64,000 nt of DNA from Desulfovibrio ferrophilus (GTDB taxonomy: Bacteria; Desulfobacterota; Desulfovibrionia; Desulfovibrionales; Desulfovibrionaceae). The notes under the pieces were generated by a model that was not told where the DNA came from, searched no databases, and saw only the letters and a list, made by a program, of their open reading frames with translations. The stretch lies in assembly GCF_003966735.1 (NCBI RefSeq), contig NZ_AP017378.1:1535501-1599500 (forward strand). The letters are read 5' to 3'. Positions 35,694-44,502 of this stretch are shown here, piece after piece. Within the stretch, counting starts at the first letter, position 1. Each line of letters begins with the position of its first letter. The position numbers and the translations under genes were made by a program.

Positions 35694-36533
35694 CTACTTA
35701 TCCAGGCAGTCCAGGCAGGCCCCTGCTTCCTCGGCAGTGAATTCATCCTGTCCCGATGTCGCGTCACCCAGAATTCTGGCAACAGCCTTCTCCAGAAACT
35801 CCAAAGGCATCGAGCCTTCAAGGGGGGCACCGTTGTACAAATAGACGGGTACTCCGCGGAAACCGTAGCTCTGGAATTCCAGAAAATCATCACGCACAAA
35901 GCCGCTTAGACGCTCGTCACTCAGGTCCTGAGCCAGGCGCACAGCGTCAACACCCTCGACCTGAGTCGCATACTCCAGCAGCTTGGCCTGCTGATCTTCG
36001 GCGTTGCGAACCTCATCCTGATGCTCAAAGGCCAACATGTAAAACTCCCAGGCCAGGGCAGGGTCCTGGAACCCAAGGGCCTCGAACAACCGCCCCCCGA
36101 ACTCTCCAGTCTCGGACATGGGAACATGCTTCGCCATGTAACGAATCTTGCCCGGATGGCGGCGCATGAGTTCCTTCATATTTTTGGCACCCTTGGCGCA
36201 ATAGGCACACAGGAAATCCGTATAGGCCACCACGGTGACGGGTGCCTGTGCATCACCCAGCATCGGTCGCTGGAGGTCAATGGTCGGATCAAGAGGATCA
36301 GCCAACTTTTCATAAAAACGCTTTTCAGCATCCCGTGCCCGACGCGCTTTGGAACCGGCCTCAGCCAACTCCAACACGGCGATGGAATCGTTTTCCAGCG
36401 CCTGCAAGACGATCTCGGGATTCTCGCGCAGTGTTTTCTGAATACGCTGATCCAGTTCCTGATCCGAAAGCTGAGCCGCACAACCCGGCAGCAGCAGTGC
36501 GGCCAAGGCCGCAGCAAGCAAAGGTTTCTTCAT
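35694..36533 (-). CDS. DsbA-family thiol-disulfide lipoprotein
   Basis: 279 residues. A lipoprotein signal peptide ends in the lipobox LLPGC (Cys18), so the protein is anchored in the envelope. A helical linker (about 20-85) precedes a thioredoxin-fold DsbA domain with the active site CAYC in YTDFLCAYCAKG and the cis-Pro segment GVPVYLYNG. It would oxidise or isomerise disulfides in periplasmic proteins, useful where cytochromes mature. The C-terminus has an extra Cys pair (CLDC). The ATG has GAGAGGAAATAGA upstream. It follows the UbiD gene by 102 bases on the same strand. Confidence 0.88.
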   Translation of the reverse strand: MKKPLLAAALAALLLPGCAAQLSDQELDQRIQKTLRENPEIVLQALENDSIAVLELAEAGSKARRARDAEKRFYEKLADPLDPTIDLQRPMLGDAQAPVTVVAYTDFLCAYCAKGAKNMKELMRRHPGKIRYMAKHVPMSETGEFGGRLFEALGFQDPALAWEFYMLAFEHQDEVRNAEDQQAKLLEYATQVEGVDAVRLAQDLSDERLSGFVRDDFLEFQSYGFRGVPVYLYNGAPLEGSMPLEFLEKAVARILGDATSGQDEFTAEEAGACLDCLDK

Positions 36534-36635
36534 TCTATTTCCTCTCAGCGGGCCAGAGCCCGCAATGAATCAAATCAATGTTCGCACAACAGTTCCCGTG
36601 GGTACCGAATTCCAAAGACCGGGGCAACGACTTCG

Positions 36636-38477
36636 TTAGATGATGCCATGCAGCGGACCACCGGGAGCGCCCAAAGCATCCACTCGCCGTTCCACATCCG
36701 GGTCATCTTCCAGAGGCGGGGCATGGTAGGTCTTCAACCGGCCATCGAGAACCAACGGCCCTGTGCAGCCCCAATGCTTGCAATGGGTAAAGGCTCCAGC
36801 ACCATACATGTCCGTTGCCGGGTCCGAGCGGGTAAAGGCCACCCACAGGAAATTGTCCCAATCACGGGCAGTGAACTCGGCATCATCCACACAGACGACC
36901 AGCGGGAATCCATCCAATCCACCGGATTTGTCCAAGGCATTGGCCAGTCGATTCATGAGCGGATCATGCTCATCACGCCCGCGCTTGTGGGCCGGACCGC
37001 GCACAACCAGAATGCCCGGGGCAAAGACTCGCAGATCCGAGAATCCAGGAGGCAGGGAGAGGTCCGAAGGCGGCGTTACAGCCAAGGTCCGCCTCTTAGG
37101 CCCACAGGAAGCCCAAAGCAGCTTGGAGCCCTGATTCAGGCTGATACCGGAATAATCCAGGGTATCCATGGTTGTCCGGGTCACAAAATGCAAGTCGCGG
37201 GTCAAATCAACCCGCTCCAGCATGTGCCGGATGAATTCGGGAATGTGGTGTGCGCTCAGATGTGCATCGTCCTCGCGGGCGGCAATGAGTACGTACTTGG
37301 AAAGCGAGGTCTGGCTTGTGCCCAACAGGGCCATGCCGTTGGTCAGCAGTTCCTGAGGGCGACGCTCCTCGGCATAGGGAACATAACGCTCACTGCCCAC
37401 AGCCAGAAGCAGAGGATGCACTCCAGCAGCGTCCACGGCATGGACTTCGTGTACTCCCGAGAACACTGTTGGTACCAGCTCGGAAGTCAATTCATGAATG
37501 AAGGCCCCGAACATCGTGTCTTCCTGCGGGGGGCGCCCCACAGTGGTGAACGGCCAGACCGCACCGTCGCGATGATACACCGCATCCACAGTGAGTACCG
37601 GGAAATCATGTGCAAGGCTGTAATAACCCAGGTGGTCGCCAAAGGGCCCTTCGGGCTTTTCGCCCCGGGCCGAGATATGCCCACAGATGCAAAAATCGGC
37701 CTGTGCCAGAATGGGCAACTGCCCCGGGCGTTTAACCATCTGCATGCGGTGGCCGGCCAGCGCTCCGGCAAAAAACAGCTCGGGCATCCCGTCGGGCAGG
37801 GGCATGATCGCGCCCATGGTCATGGCCGGAGGCCCACCGACAAAGACGTTCACAGGCAGAGATTCACCCTTGGCAAGGGCCTCTGAATGGTGGTGCCCCA
37901 GCCCCCTGTGGATCTGGTAATGCAGGCCCACTTCACGATCAGGCTGATAATCGTTGCCGGTGAGTTGCACCCGGTACATACCCAGGTTGGAGCCTCCGAA
38001 ACCGGGCTTGTTCGGGCTCTCGGAATAGACCTGCGGCAGGGTCACATACGCACCGCCGTCCAGGGGCCAGGACTTCAGATGCGGCAGCTCGGAAATGGTG
38101 GTTTTATGAGCCATTACCGGCCCACCAGGCTGAGACTTGGGCATGGTGTTATACAAGGCAAGCGGGGTCTTCAGATATTTCCAGGGCTGCTTCAATGCGA
38201 CCAGAGGGTCGACCTTGAGTTGGAACAACCGCTCCAGAAGCCCGAGAGTGTCGCGAAACAGGAAGCGAACCCGATCCAGAGTGCCGAACACGTTGGCGAC
38301 CATGGGAAATCTGGTTCCGCGCACATTCTCAAACAGCAATGCAGGGCCACCAGCCTGAAACACTCGTCGCTGCACGACCCCTATCTCGATATTGGGTTCC
38401 ATCTCCTCGCGGATGCGAACCAGTTGCCCCTGTTCTTCCAGAGCGAGCAGGCATTCCTGCATGTTTCTATAGCCCAT
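36636..38477 (-). CDS. UbiD-family decarboxylase
   Basis: 613 residues from ATG 38477 (AAAGGTGG upstream), rather than an earlier in-frame ATG. It is longer than E. coli UbiD (about 500) but in the range of other family members. Family signatures include the N-terminal MQECLLALEEQGQLVRI, the LGMYRVQ and NDYQPDREVGLHYQIHRG region, GPFGDHLGYYSL with the catalytic-site Glu/Arg/Glu-type stretch, and the C-terminal DPDVERRVDAL. These enzymes use prenylated FMN for reversible decarboxylation of aromatic or unsaturated acids. A role in menaquinone synthesis or aromatic acid metabolism is possible; no UbiX gene is in the window. Confidence 0.88.
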   Translation of the reverse strand: MGYRNMQECLLALEEQGQLVRIREEMEPNIEIGVVQRRVFQAGGPALLFENVRGTRFPMVANVFGTLDRVRFLFRDTLGLLERLFQLKVDPLVALKQPWKYLKTPLALYNTMPKSQPGGPVMAHKTTISELPHLKSWPLDGGAYVTLPQVYSESPNKPGFGGSNLGMYRVQLTGNDYQPDREVGLHYQIHRGLGHHHSEALAKGESLPVNVFVGGPPAMTMGAIMPLPDGMPELFFAGALAGHRMQMVKRPGQLPILAQADFCICGHISARGEKPEGPFGDHLGYYSLAHDFPVLTVDAVYHRDGAVWPFTTVGRPPQEDTMFGAFIHELTSELVPTVFSGVHEVHAVDAAGVHPLLLAVGSERYVPYAEERRPQELLTNGMALLGTSQTSLSKYVLIAAREDDAHLSAHHIPEFIRHMLERVDLTRDLHFVTRTTMDTLDYSGISLNQGSKLLWASCGPKRRTLAVTPPSDLSLPPGFSDLRVFAPGILVVRGPAHKRGRDEHDPLMNRLANALDKSGGLDGFPLVVCVDDAEFTARDWDNFLWVAFTRSDPATDMYGAGAFTHCKHWGCTGPLVLDGRLKTYHAPPLEDDPDVERRVDALGAPGGPLHGII

Positions 38478-38587
38478 TAATGCCACCTTTGGTATAAGTC
38501 TCATTCACAAAGGAAAATCTGCCCCATCAAGGGCCTGTTTGCAAGGGGCTCGCCCCCTGTAACCCTCACAGACATCATGGAGAACGC

Positions 38588-38866
38588 ATGCTGAAAAAGC
38601 TCGTCATTACGTTCATGCTGGGAATAATGGTCTTCACAGGTGCCAACCTGTTTGCTGCTGGCAATGCCTCCAATGGCGAAAAGCTAGCCAAAGGCTGCAA
38701 ATGCCACAAGGGCGAACTGGAAGGCTGGTCCGAGGAGAAGTTGACTCAGACACTTACAGATTTCAAAACAGGGAAGCTCATCAATAAATTCATGAACAAA
38801 AAGGCCGCCAGCCTGTCCGATCAGGACATCGCTGACCTCGCCACATGGTTCGCCAGCCAGAAGTAA
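38588..38866 (+). CDS. Small class I-type cytochrome c with C-X-C-H site
   Basis: 92 residues with a signal peptide (about 1-24). The mature part has the cytochrome c553-like outline: NGEKLAKGC near the start, a Met (69) in INKFMNKKA that could be the sixth ligand, and the C-terminal helix DQDIADLATWFAS. The haem site, however, reads Cys37-Lys-Cys39-His40, one residue shorter than C-X-X-C-H; the DNA (TGC AAA TGC CAC) is unambiguous here. It is a single gene, divergent from ubiD, with a terminator 18 bases after its stop. TGGAGAACGC precedes the ATG. Confidence 0.8.
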   Translation: MLKKLVITFMLGIMVFTGANLFAAGNASNGEKLAKGCKCHKGELEGWSEEKLTQTLTDFKTGKLINKFMNKKAASLSDQDIADLATWFASQK

Positions 38867-38884
38867 CCGAGTTCAACACAACAT

Positions 38885-38917
38885 AAAAGGCCCGGAGCAT
38901 CTGCTTCGGGCCTTTTT
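38885..38917 (+). terminator. Intrinsic terminator of the cytochrome gene
   Basis: AAAAGGCCCGGAGC (38885-38898) pairs with GCTTCGGGCCTTTT (38903-38916) with a four-base loop and a T-run within and after the stem. It isolates the cytochrome gene from the thiamine operon. Confidence 0.9.
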
Positions 38918-39090
38918 CGTTTTCAATCCCACTCTCATTACGCGTGTTCTAAAGCACGACAAACACACCAGTGGCTCAAAGGAATTATTAAGGCGCAGGC
39001 AGGCTTGAAATCTCAGAGAAGCAGAATATTGACCAATCGGCCCGGTTCATGCCTTTACAAGCACATCGAAACCTCATAAATCTATCAAAA

Positions 39091-39172
39091 CGCTGGGGGA
39101 GCCCACGGGCTGAGAAGGGACTTGTTCCCGACCCTTTGAACCTGACGCAGTTGATGCTGCCGTAGGGAAGCC
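39091..39172 (+). promoter_or_regulatory. TPP riboswitch (THI element)
   Basis: The conserved THI-box pieces are present in order: GGGGAGCCC...GGGCTGAGA, then GACCCTTTGAACCTGA, then GTTGATGCTGCCGTAGGGAAG. When bound to thiamine pyrophosphate it should switch off the thiSGHFE genes downstream; the likely switch is the terminator at 39204-39237. Confidence 0.95.
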
Positions 39173-39203
39173 GGTTTCGACATTTCCAGACCTCGTCCGA
39201 ACC

Positions 39204-39237
39204 GCGCATGCACCCGATGCAAGCGCTTTTCTTTTTT
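39204..39237 (+). terminator. Riboswitch-controlled terminator upstream of thiS
   Basis: GCGCATGCA (39204-39212) and TGCAAGCGC (39218-39226) form a stem with one A-A mismatch, followed by TTTTCTTTTTT. It sits between the THI element and thiS, as expected for a transcription-terminating expression platform. Confidence 0.8.
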
Positions 39238-39301
39238 CAGGACGACGGCCCCTCGACCGACCTCCTCAGGTAAATCACCCCAGCCAAACGCTGGAGCACC
39301 C

Positions 39302-39502
39302 ATGACCGTCACCATAAACGGCCAGGAAACGACCCTTCCGCCACTGACCACCGTACTGGCCCTGTTGCGAAATAAAGAGCTCGATCCAGCTTCCGTTGTC
39401 GTAGAAAGAAACGGCGACATCATTCAGGGCGACGCCTTTGGGACCACAGAGCTGGTCGATGGCGATCGCCTGGAAATCCTCCGCTTTGTCGGCGGAGGCT
39501 GA
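39302..39502 (+). CDS. thiS: Sulfur carrier protein ThiS
   Basis: 66 residues, the usual length, with a ubiquitin-like pattern and the C-terminal Gly tail (RFVGGG) that is adenylated by ThiF and then carries the thiocarboxylate sulfur for thiazole formation. Here the chain ends in three Gly instead of two. GGAGCACCC precedes the ATG. First gene of the riboswitch-controlled operon; thiG starts five bases after its stop. Confidence 0.93.
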   Translation: MTVTINGQETTLPPLTTVLALLRNKELDPASVVVERNGDIIQGDAFGTTELVDGDRLEILRFVGGG

Positions 39503-39507
39503 GGAGC

Positions 39508-40296
39508 ATGAATTCCATGAACGATCTCTTCGACATCGGCGGTAAAAGCCTGCAGAGCCGCCTGTTCATCGGCACTGGCAAATTTGCCGACGACACCCTG
39601 ATCCCCCAGGTCTGTGAGGCTTCGGGTTCTCAGGTCATCACCACAGCGCTGCGTCGTGTGGATATGGATGCAGCCACTGACAACATCATGCAGCACATCC
39701 CCGAGCAGATGACCCTGCTGCCCAACACCTCTGGTGCCCGCAATGCGGACGAAGCCATCCGCATCGCACGACTGGCCAGGGCCATGGGCTGTGGAGACTG
39801 GATCAAAATCGAAGTCATTTCCGACTCCAAATATCTACTGCCCGACGGTTATGAAACCGCCAAGGCCACCGAGGTTCTTTCCAAGGAAGGATTCGTGGTG
39901 CTGCCCTACATGAACCCGGATCTGTACGTCGCCCGTAGCCTCGTGGACGCAGGTGCCGCCGCAATCATGCCCTTGGGCGCCCCCATTGGAACCAACCGGG
40001 GCCTACGCACCGAGGAAATGGTGCGTATCCTGATCGAGGAGATCGACCTGCCCATCATCGTGGATGCGGGTATCGGCAAACCCAGCGAGGCCTGTCAGGC
40101 CATGGAAATGGGCGCTGATGCCGTGCTGGTCAACACCGCCATTGCCACCGCAGACGACCCCATTGCCATGGGCCATGCCTTTGGAAATGCCGTAGCCGCT
40201 GGTCGTCAGGCGTTTCTGGCAGGGCCTGGAGCCACGCGAACCCTGGCCACAGCGTCTTCACCACTGACCGGATTCCTCGGTGGAGGTCAGTCATGA
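39508..40296 (+). CDS. thiG: Thiazole synthase ThiG
   Basis: 262 residues, a TIM-barrel enzyme that joins 1-deoxyxylulose 5-phosphate, dehydroglycine and ThiS-borne sulfur to make the thiazole ring. Visible signatures are [10 protein letters not shown], the Lys-bearing WIKIEVI strand that forms the imine with substrate, [13 protein letters not shown] and [11 protein letters not shown] near the phosphate site. The ATG has GGAGC upstream; the stop overlaps thiH by four bases. Confidence 0.96.
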   Translation: MNSMNDLFDIGGKSLQSRLFIGTGKFADDTLIPQVCEASGSQVITTALRRVDMDAATDNIMQHIPEQMTLLPNTSGARNADEAIRIARLARAMGCGDWIKIEVISDSKYLLPDGYETAKATEVLSKEGFVVLPYMNPDLYVARSLVDAGAAAIMPLGAPIGTNRGLRTEEMVRILIEEIDLPIIVDAGIGKPSEACQAMEMGADAVLVNTAIATADDPIAMGHAFGNAVAAGRQAFLAGPGATRTLATASSPLTGFLGGGQS

Positions 40297-41423
40297 GCTT
40301 TCTGCCCGCCTGCAAGGAGCTTGATCGCCAACCCCTGGGAGATATGATCCGTAATTTTGGGGAAAATGCCGTGCTGCGAGCATTGGACAAGCCCACCCTG
40401 TCCTCCGAGGACTACATGGCGCTATTGTCGCCCGCTGCCGAGCCGCATCTCGAAGCCATGGCCCAGGCCGCTCACAAGCGTACGCTCCAGCATTTCGGAC
40501 GCACCATCCAATTGTTCACCCCGCTCTATCTGGCTAATCATTGCAGCAACCACTGTGTTTACTGTGGATTCAATGCACGCAACGATATTCCGCGGAGCCA
40601 ACTGAGCATGGACGAGCTGCGAGTCGAAGCCGAGGCCATTGCAGCTACAGGCCTGAAGCACCTGCTGATCCTGACCGGTGAGGCCCCGAACAAGGCCGGA
40701 GTGGATTATCTGGAAGAGGCCGTCACCGTCCTCGCCCCGATCTTTCCCTCCGTGTCCATTGAAGTCTTCCCCATGGACGAAGCCGACTACGTCCGCCTGA
40801 TCGGTGCCGGGGTGGATGGGCTCACAGTCTTTCAGGAGACTTATAATAAGGAGCTTTACGAAAAGCTGCACCCGGCAGGTCCAAAGCGGGTTTACGATTA
40901 TCGCTTGGAAGCCCCGGACCGGGGTTGCCGCGCGGGAATGCGAGTGGTCAATATCGGTGGGTTGCTGGGCCTGGATGACTGGCGACGCGAATCGTTCATG
41001 ACAGGGATGCACGCCGCTCATCTGCTGCACGCCTATCCCGGCGTTGATATTGCCGTGTCCCTACCACGCATGCGACCCCATACCGGGGCGTTCCAGCCCG
41101 CACACATCGTGGACGACCGACAACTCGTTCAGATCATGACCGCCCTCAGATTGTTCCTGCCCCGGGTCTCAATCACCATTTCCACTCGCGAGGCCCCGGA
41201 GTTCCGCGACAATATTCTGCCTCTGGGCGTCACGCGCATGTCTGCCGGTGTGACCACAGCTGTTGGCGGTCACACCAAAGGCAACGACACTGCTCAATTC
41301 GATATCTCTGACCCGCGTAGTGTGGATGAAATGTGCAGCGCTCTGAAAACACGGGGATACCAGCCCGTGTTCAAGGACTGGGAACCCATCACTTCCCCCG
41401 GCAGTCACGAGATCGCCCGATGA
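40293..41423 (+). CDS. thiH: 2-iminoacetate synthase ThiH
   Basis: 376 residues, radical SAM enzyme with the cluster motif CSNHCVYC followed by GFNARN. It cleaves tyrosine to give dehydroglycine for ThiG in the anaerobic thiazole pathway. The C-terminal part has the [11 protein letters not shown] and [21 protein letters not shown] segments typical of ThiH. Use of ThiH rather than ThiO fits an anaerobe. ATGA overlaps join it to thiG and thiF. Confidence 0.95.
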   Translation: MSFLPACKELDRQPLGDMIRNFGENAVLRALDKPTLSSEDYMALLSPAAEPHLEAMAQAAHKRTLQHFGRTIQLFTPLYLANHCSNHCVYCGFNARNDIPRSQLSMDELRVEAEAIAATGLKHLLILTGEAPNKAGVDYLEEAVTVLAPIFPSVSIEVFPMDEADYVRLIGAGVDGLTVFQETYNKELYEKLHPAGPKRVYDYRLEAPDRGCRAGMRVVNIGGLLGLDDWRRESFMTGMHAAHLLHAYPGVDIAVSLPRMRPHTGAFQPAHIVDDRQLVQIMTALRLFLPRVSITISTREAPEFRDNILPLGVTRMSAGVTTAVGGHTKGNDTAQFDISDPRSVDEMCSALKTRGYQPVFKDWEPITSPGSHEIAR

Positions 41424-42049
41424 ATATCGCCGAACAGGGCATGGCCGCCTATTTGGGTGAAGATGTTCTGAAATACTTCAGACAGATCACCATCGGCATC
41501 GCCGGAGCCGGAGGGCTGGGTTCCAACTGCGCCATGCATTTGGTCCGCTCTGGATTTGTTCGTCTGGTCATCTCGGATTTCGACATGGTCGAACCCTCAA
41601 ACCTGAACCGGCAATTCTACTTCCTGAATCAGGTGGGCATGGCCAAGGTGGATGCGCTGTCCGAAAACCTGTGGGCCATCAACCCGGACGCGCGGATCAC
41701 TGCCCACAACCTCCGGATAGACAAAGGCAATGCCGCCGACCTGTTCGCGGATTGCGACGTGGTGGTGGAAGCATTGGACGATCCCGCAGCCAAGAAGATG
41801 CTGGCCGAGGCCATGCTGATGCAGAATAAGCTCTTTGTCGCGGCCTCGGGCATGGGCGGTTGCGGCAGGGCTGATGCCATTGTCACCCGCCGCCTGCGCG
41901 ACGACTTCATTCTCGTGGGCGACATGGAAACGGAATGCGGAGCCACCGCACCACCACTGGCCCCCATGGTGGGAGTAGCTGCTGCCAAACAGGCCGATGC
42001 CGTGCTGGCGCACGTGCTTGATCGTTATATGGAGGAACACCATGACTAA
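41420..42049 (+). CDS. thiF: ThiS adenylyltransferase ThiF
   Basis: 209 residues, E1-like fold. The nucleotide site GAGGLGSNC and the NLNRQFYF segment are present, as is the Asp in DFDMVEPSN. A Cys in TECGATAPPLAPM may take part in sulfur transfer. It is shorter than E. coli ThiF (about 250) and lacks clear CxxC zinc pairs, the form often seen in thiSGHFE operons of sulfate reducers. The start overlaps the thiH stop (ATGA). Confidence 0.9.
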   Translation: MNIAEQGMAAYLGEDVLKYFRQITIGIAGAGGLGSNCAMHLVRSGFVRLVISDFDMVEPSNLNRQFYFLNQVGMAKVDALSENLWAINPDARITAHNLRIDKGNAADLFADCDVVVEALDDPAAKKMLAEAMLMQNKLFVAASGMGGCGRADAIVTRRLRDDFILVGDMETECGATAPPLAPMVGVAAAKQADAVLAHVLDRYMEEHHD

Positions 42050-42698
42050 CGGACGAGAGCTGGTGACCACATTCATCAGCACAGGCGGGCTCTATTGCCT
42101 GACTGCCGAAAAGTTTTCCGCAGGACGAAACAACATCGATGTCGTTCGCGCCATGTTGGATGCGGGAATCAAGATCATCCAATACCGCGAAAAGACCAAG
42201 AAAATGGGTGCTAAATACAAGGAATGTATCGCCCTGCGCGAAATGACGCGCCAGGCCGGGGCCGCCTTGATCATCAATGACGATATTGATCTGGCCCTGC
42301 TGGTGGATGCCGACGGTGTCCATGTGGGACAGGAGGACCTGCCCGTGCCTGCCGTACGCGAGTTGGTGGGCGAAGACATGGCCATTGGCCTGTCCACCCA
42401 CGCCCCCGAGGAAGCTCGGGCTGCCTTGCGGAACGGTGCCGACTACATTGGTGTAGGCCCCATCTTCCGGACCTTTACCAAGGAAGATGTGTGCGAACCC
42501 GTAGGCTTTGAGTACCTGAACCATGTGGCGAAAAACATCGATCTGCCCTTTGTGGCCATCGGTGGAATCAAGGTTCACAACATAGCCCAGGTGACCAGCC
42601 ACGGAGCCAAATGTGTTGCACTCGTGACTGAAATCGTCGAGGCCGAAGACATCGCCGGACGCATTGAAGAATTGAATGACGCCATGACCAGCGCCTAG
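42042..42698 (+). CDS. thiE: Thiamine phosphate synthase ThiE
   Basis: 218 residues, TIM barrel. The typical motifs are LYCLTAEKF, IIQYREKTK, LIINDDIDLALLVDADGVHVGQEDLP and GPIFRTFTKED. It couples thiazole phosphate with hydroxymethylpyrimidine pyrophosphate to give thiamine phosphate. The start at 42042 overlaps the end of thiF by eight bases with AGGAACACC upstream. Last gene of the operon; thiC and thiD are not in this window. Confidence 0.95.
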   Translation: MTNGRELVTTFISTGGLYCLTAEKFSAGRNNIDVVRAMLDAGIKIIQYREKTKKMGAKYKECIALREMTRQAGAALIINDDIDLALLVDADGVHVGQEDLPVPAVRELVGEDMAIGLSTHAPEEARAALRNGADYIGVGPIFRTFTKEDVCEPVGFEYLNHVAKNIDLPFVAIGGIKVHNIAQVTSHGAKCVALVTEIVEAEDIAGRIEELNDAMTSA

Positions 42699-42785
42699 CG
42701 CGGGCAGACCGGAGCCGGGTCCAAGCCATGACAACAACAGGGGCCCACCATGTTGAGATCGCGAGCCGATCTTTCATGCCACAAT

Positions 42786-42822
42786 AAAAAACGGGCGTTC
42801 CCGCAAGGGAGCGCCCGTTTTC
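42786..42822 (+). terminator. Bidirectional terminator between thiE and the CCG protein
   Basis: A stem of AACGGGCG-TCCC with GGGA-CGCCCGTT, capped by a GCAA tetraloop, is flanked by five or more As on the left and TTTT on the right, so it can end transcripts from both sides. Confidence 0.9.
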
Positions 42823-42859
42823 ATTTCAATCATGATGGCTCACATTAAGCACTGACTGT

Positions 42860-44146
42860 TCAAAGCCCCAAGGCTTCCAGCTCCGGCCCGAGATAAGCGC
42901 GCTCGTTCTCGCCCAGAATTCCGAGGGACAGGCAAATCAGCGTCCAGAGGTGGACTGTATGCCAGTTCTCCTCAAAGTGATCCGCAAGGTCGTGAATCTG
43001 GGAGTGACAGTTATGGCATGGGGCAATGCAATAATGCGCGCCCGTGGCCACAATCTGATCCCGTTTGCGCTTGCCATATGCACGCCGAGCTTCATTATAC
43101 CCGGACTGCAGGGAACCGCCACCACCACCGCAACAATAGTTGTTGGACTTGTTGGGGTGCATGTCCACAAAGTTCTCCTCGCCCACCACAGCCTTGACCA
43201 CGAAACGCAGGTCGTTGGCGATGTTATCGCCCTGGGATTTGCGCACCAACTGGCAAGGATCCTGTACCGTGAATTTCAAACCCAATTCACGGTTCCAGTC
43301 GCTGTTCACAGGCAACTTGCCTTCGCGAATCCAGCGGGCGTACCAGGAAATGACGCTCTCCAGGGAAAACGAGGGAGTGATATTGAATTTTTGCAGCCCG
43401 GCCCGGACTGCGTAGAATTCGTGTCCTCACTCAGTATTGAGCCAGACTTTGCAGTCCAACTCTTCCACGGCCTCCACCTTCCCGCGCACAATCTTTTCCC
43501 AGTTTTTCTCGTCAGCGGCGAACATGCAATAGTTCTCCGCCGCCCACCCCAGGGTGGCATAAGTCCAATCAGCCCCCACGTAATCCAGAATCTTCCACAA
43601 CGGAACCATCTCATCCGGCTCGGTCATGGGTTCACGAGAGTTCTGATTCAGGAAAAAGTGTGCACCCTTCTTGTTCAGCGGGGCCTGCAAATGCTCCTGC
43701 CCAGGCTGTGACTCATGGACCTCGTCCAAAACGTCTTCGACCACAAAGGCAAAGTCCTCAGGACTGGCGCCCATAGCCGAATGCGTGGCGGTTTTCAGGC
43801 TCTGATCGCAGGAAGCCACGATGCCTTTGGGCCGCTTTTCACGCGGCCAACAGGTACGGGCATAATAGATCAGACTCGGAATATCGATATTCATGGGGCA
43901 GACGTGCTGGCAGCGCTTGCACATGGTGCACATCCAGACCCAGGGAGTCTCGACCAGTTCCTGGTCCAGCCCCAGAGAGGCCATGCGCAGGAACTTGCGA
44001 GGATCCATGCCCTCAAGCCCAGAGGCAGGGCAGCCCGAGGAACACAACCCACAGGTCAGACACGTGGTATAATGCCCGTCCTGAGGCAATAATTCCATGG
44101 CTTTGGCCTTGAAAGAAGGCCGCTTGGAAGTGTATGATTCACTCAT
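42860..44146 (-). CDS. HdrD/DsrK/GlpC-like CCG-domain iron-sulfur protein with in-frame TGA (candidate selenoprotein)
   Basis: 428 residues if TGA at 43427-43429 (codon 240) is read as selenocysteine. The start is ATG 44146 with AAGGAC upstream. Two [4Fe-4S] motifs (CLTCGLCSSGCP, CTMCKRCQHVCP) are followed by the HdrD-like region: NTE-U-GHEFY, QDPCQ, NYCCGGGGG and PCHNCH. In the two TmcB proteins of this window the residue at the TGA is Cys (ECGH). After the TGA the same frame continues open for 189 codons with full family similarity, and a SECIS-like hairpin follows it. It is divergent from glpAB, which lacks its usual GlpC partner, so it may carry electrons from that dehydrogenase. A nonsense mutation is the alternative. 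Confidence 0.8.
43385..43420 (-). other. SECIS-like hairpin downstream of the in-frame TGA
   Basis: In the mRNA, starting six bases after UGA, GAAUU (43420-43416) pairs with AAUUC (43389-43385) and GCAGUCC (43411-43405) with GGGCUGC (43399-43393, one U-G pair). The two stems are separated by small internal loops and closed by the loop GGGCC. The loop begins 22 bases after UGA and starts with G, as in known bacterial SECIS elements. Confidence 0.65.
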
Positions 44147-44412
44147 AATTTGTCCTTCATGTTGGCCGCCCCGGTACGGGGTGGCCTTTTCAATGGCGCG
44201 GTATACTACCCCCGCCCCGGCAAGGCAATTGCTCACACAACTATTCGTAGCCTGATCGATCACGCAAGCTATTTGCACCTTATCAGAAGTGGTACAATTT
44301 AGTGATAGAAAGGTTGCACTCAACAATTCGTTCAACTAGAACTACCCTGTTCGGGGCGTGCAAACACGCTTCGGCAGGCCACCAGGGGCAAAATGCCCGA
44401 AAGGAGTACCCC

Positions 44413-44502
44413 ATGCAGCATGCGGCCATGTTCCCGCTGCACGACTCATCATACCCGCAGGCTCAGCCTGTGGCCACCGTGGAAGGCGCCAATGCAGACT
44501 GA
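44413..44502 (+). CDS. Small ORF (29 aa) overlapping the start of glpA
   Basis: ATG 44413 has a strong AAGGAG site six bases upstream and opens a 29-codon frame (starting MQHAAMFPLH) that ends at 44502, eleven bases inside glpA in another frame. It could be a leader peptide that couples translation to glpA. The peptide has three His or Met-rich spots but no run of one amino acid suggesting attenuation. Confidence 0.4.
   Translation: MQHAAMFPLHDSSYPQAQPVATVEGANAD

Noticed and set aside
44163-44185. A GGCC-CCCC/GGGG-GGCC hairpin followed by TTTT on the plus strand upstream of glpA
   Set aside because: No plus-strand gene ends there. It could be a 5' leader hairpin of the minus-strand CCG gene or an antisense terminator; the evidence is too thin to call either.
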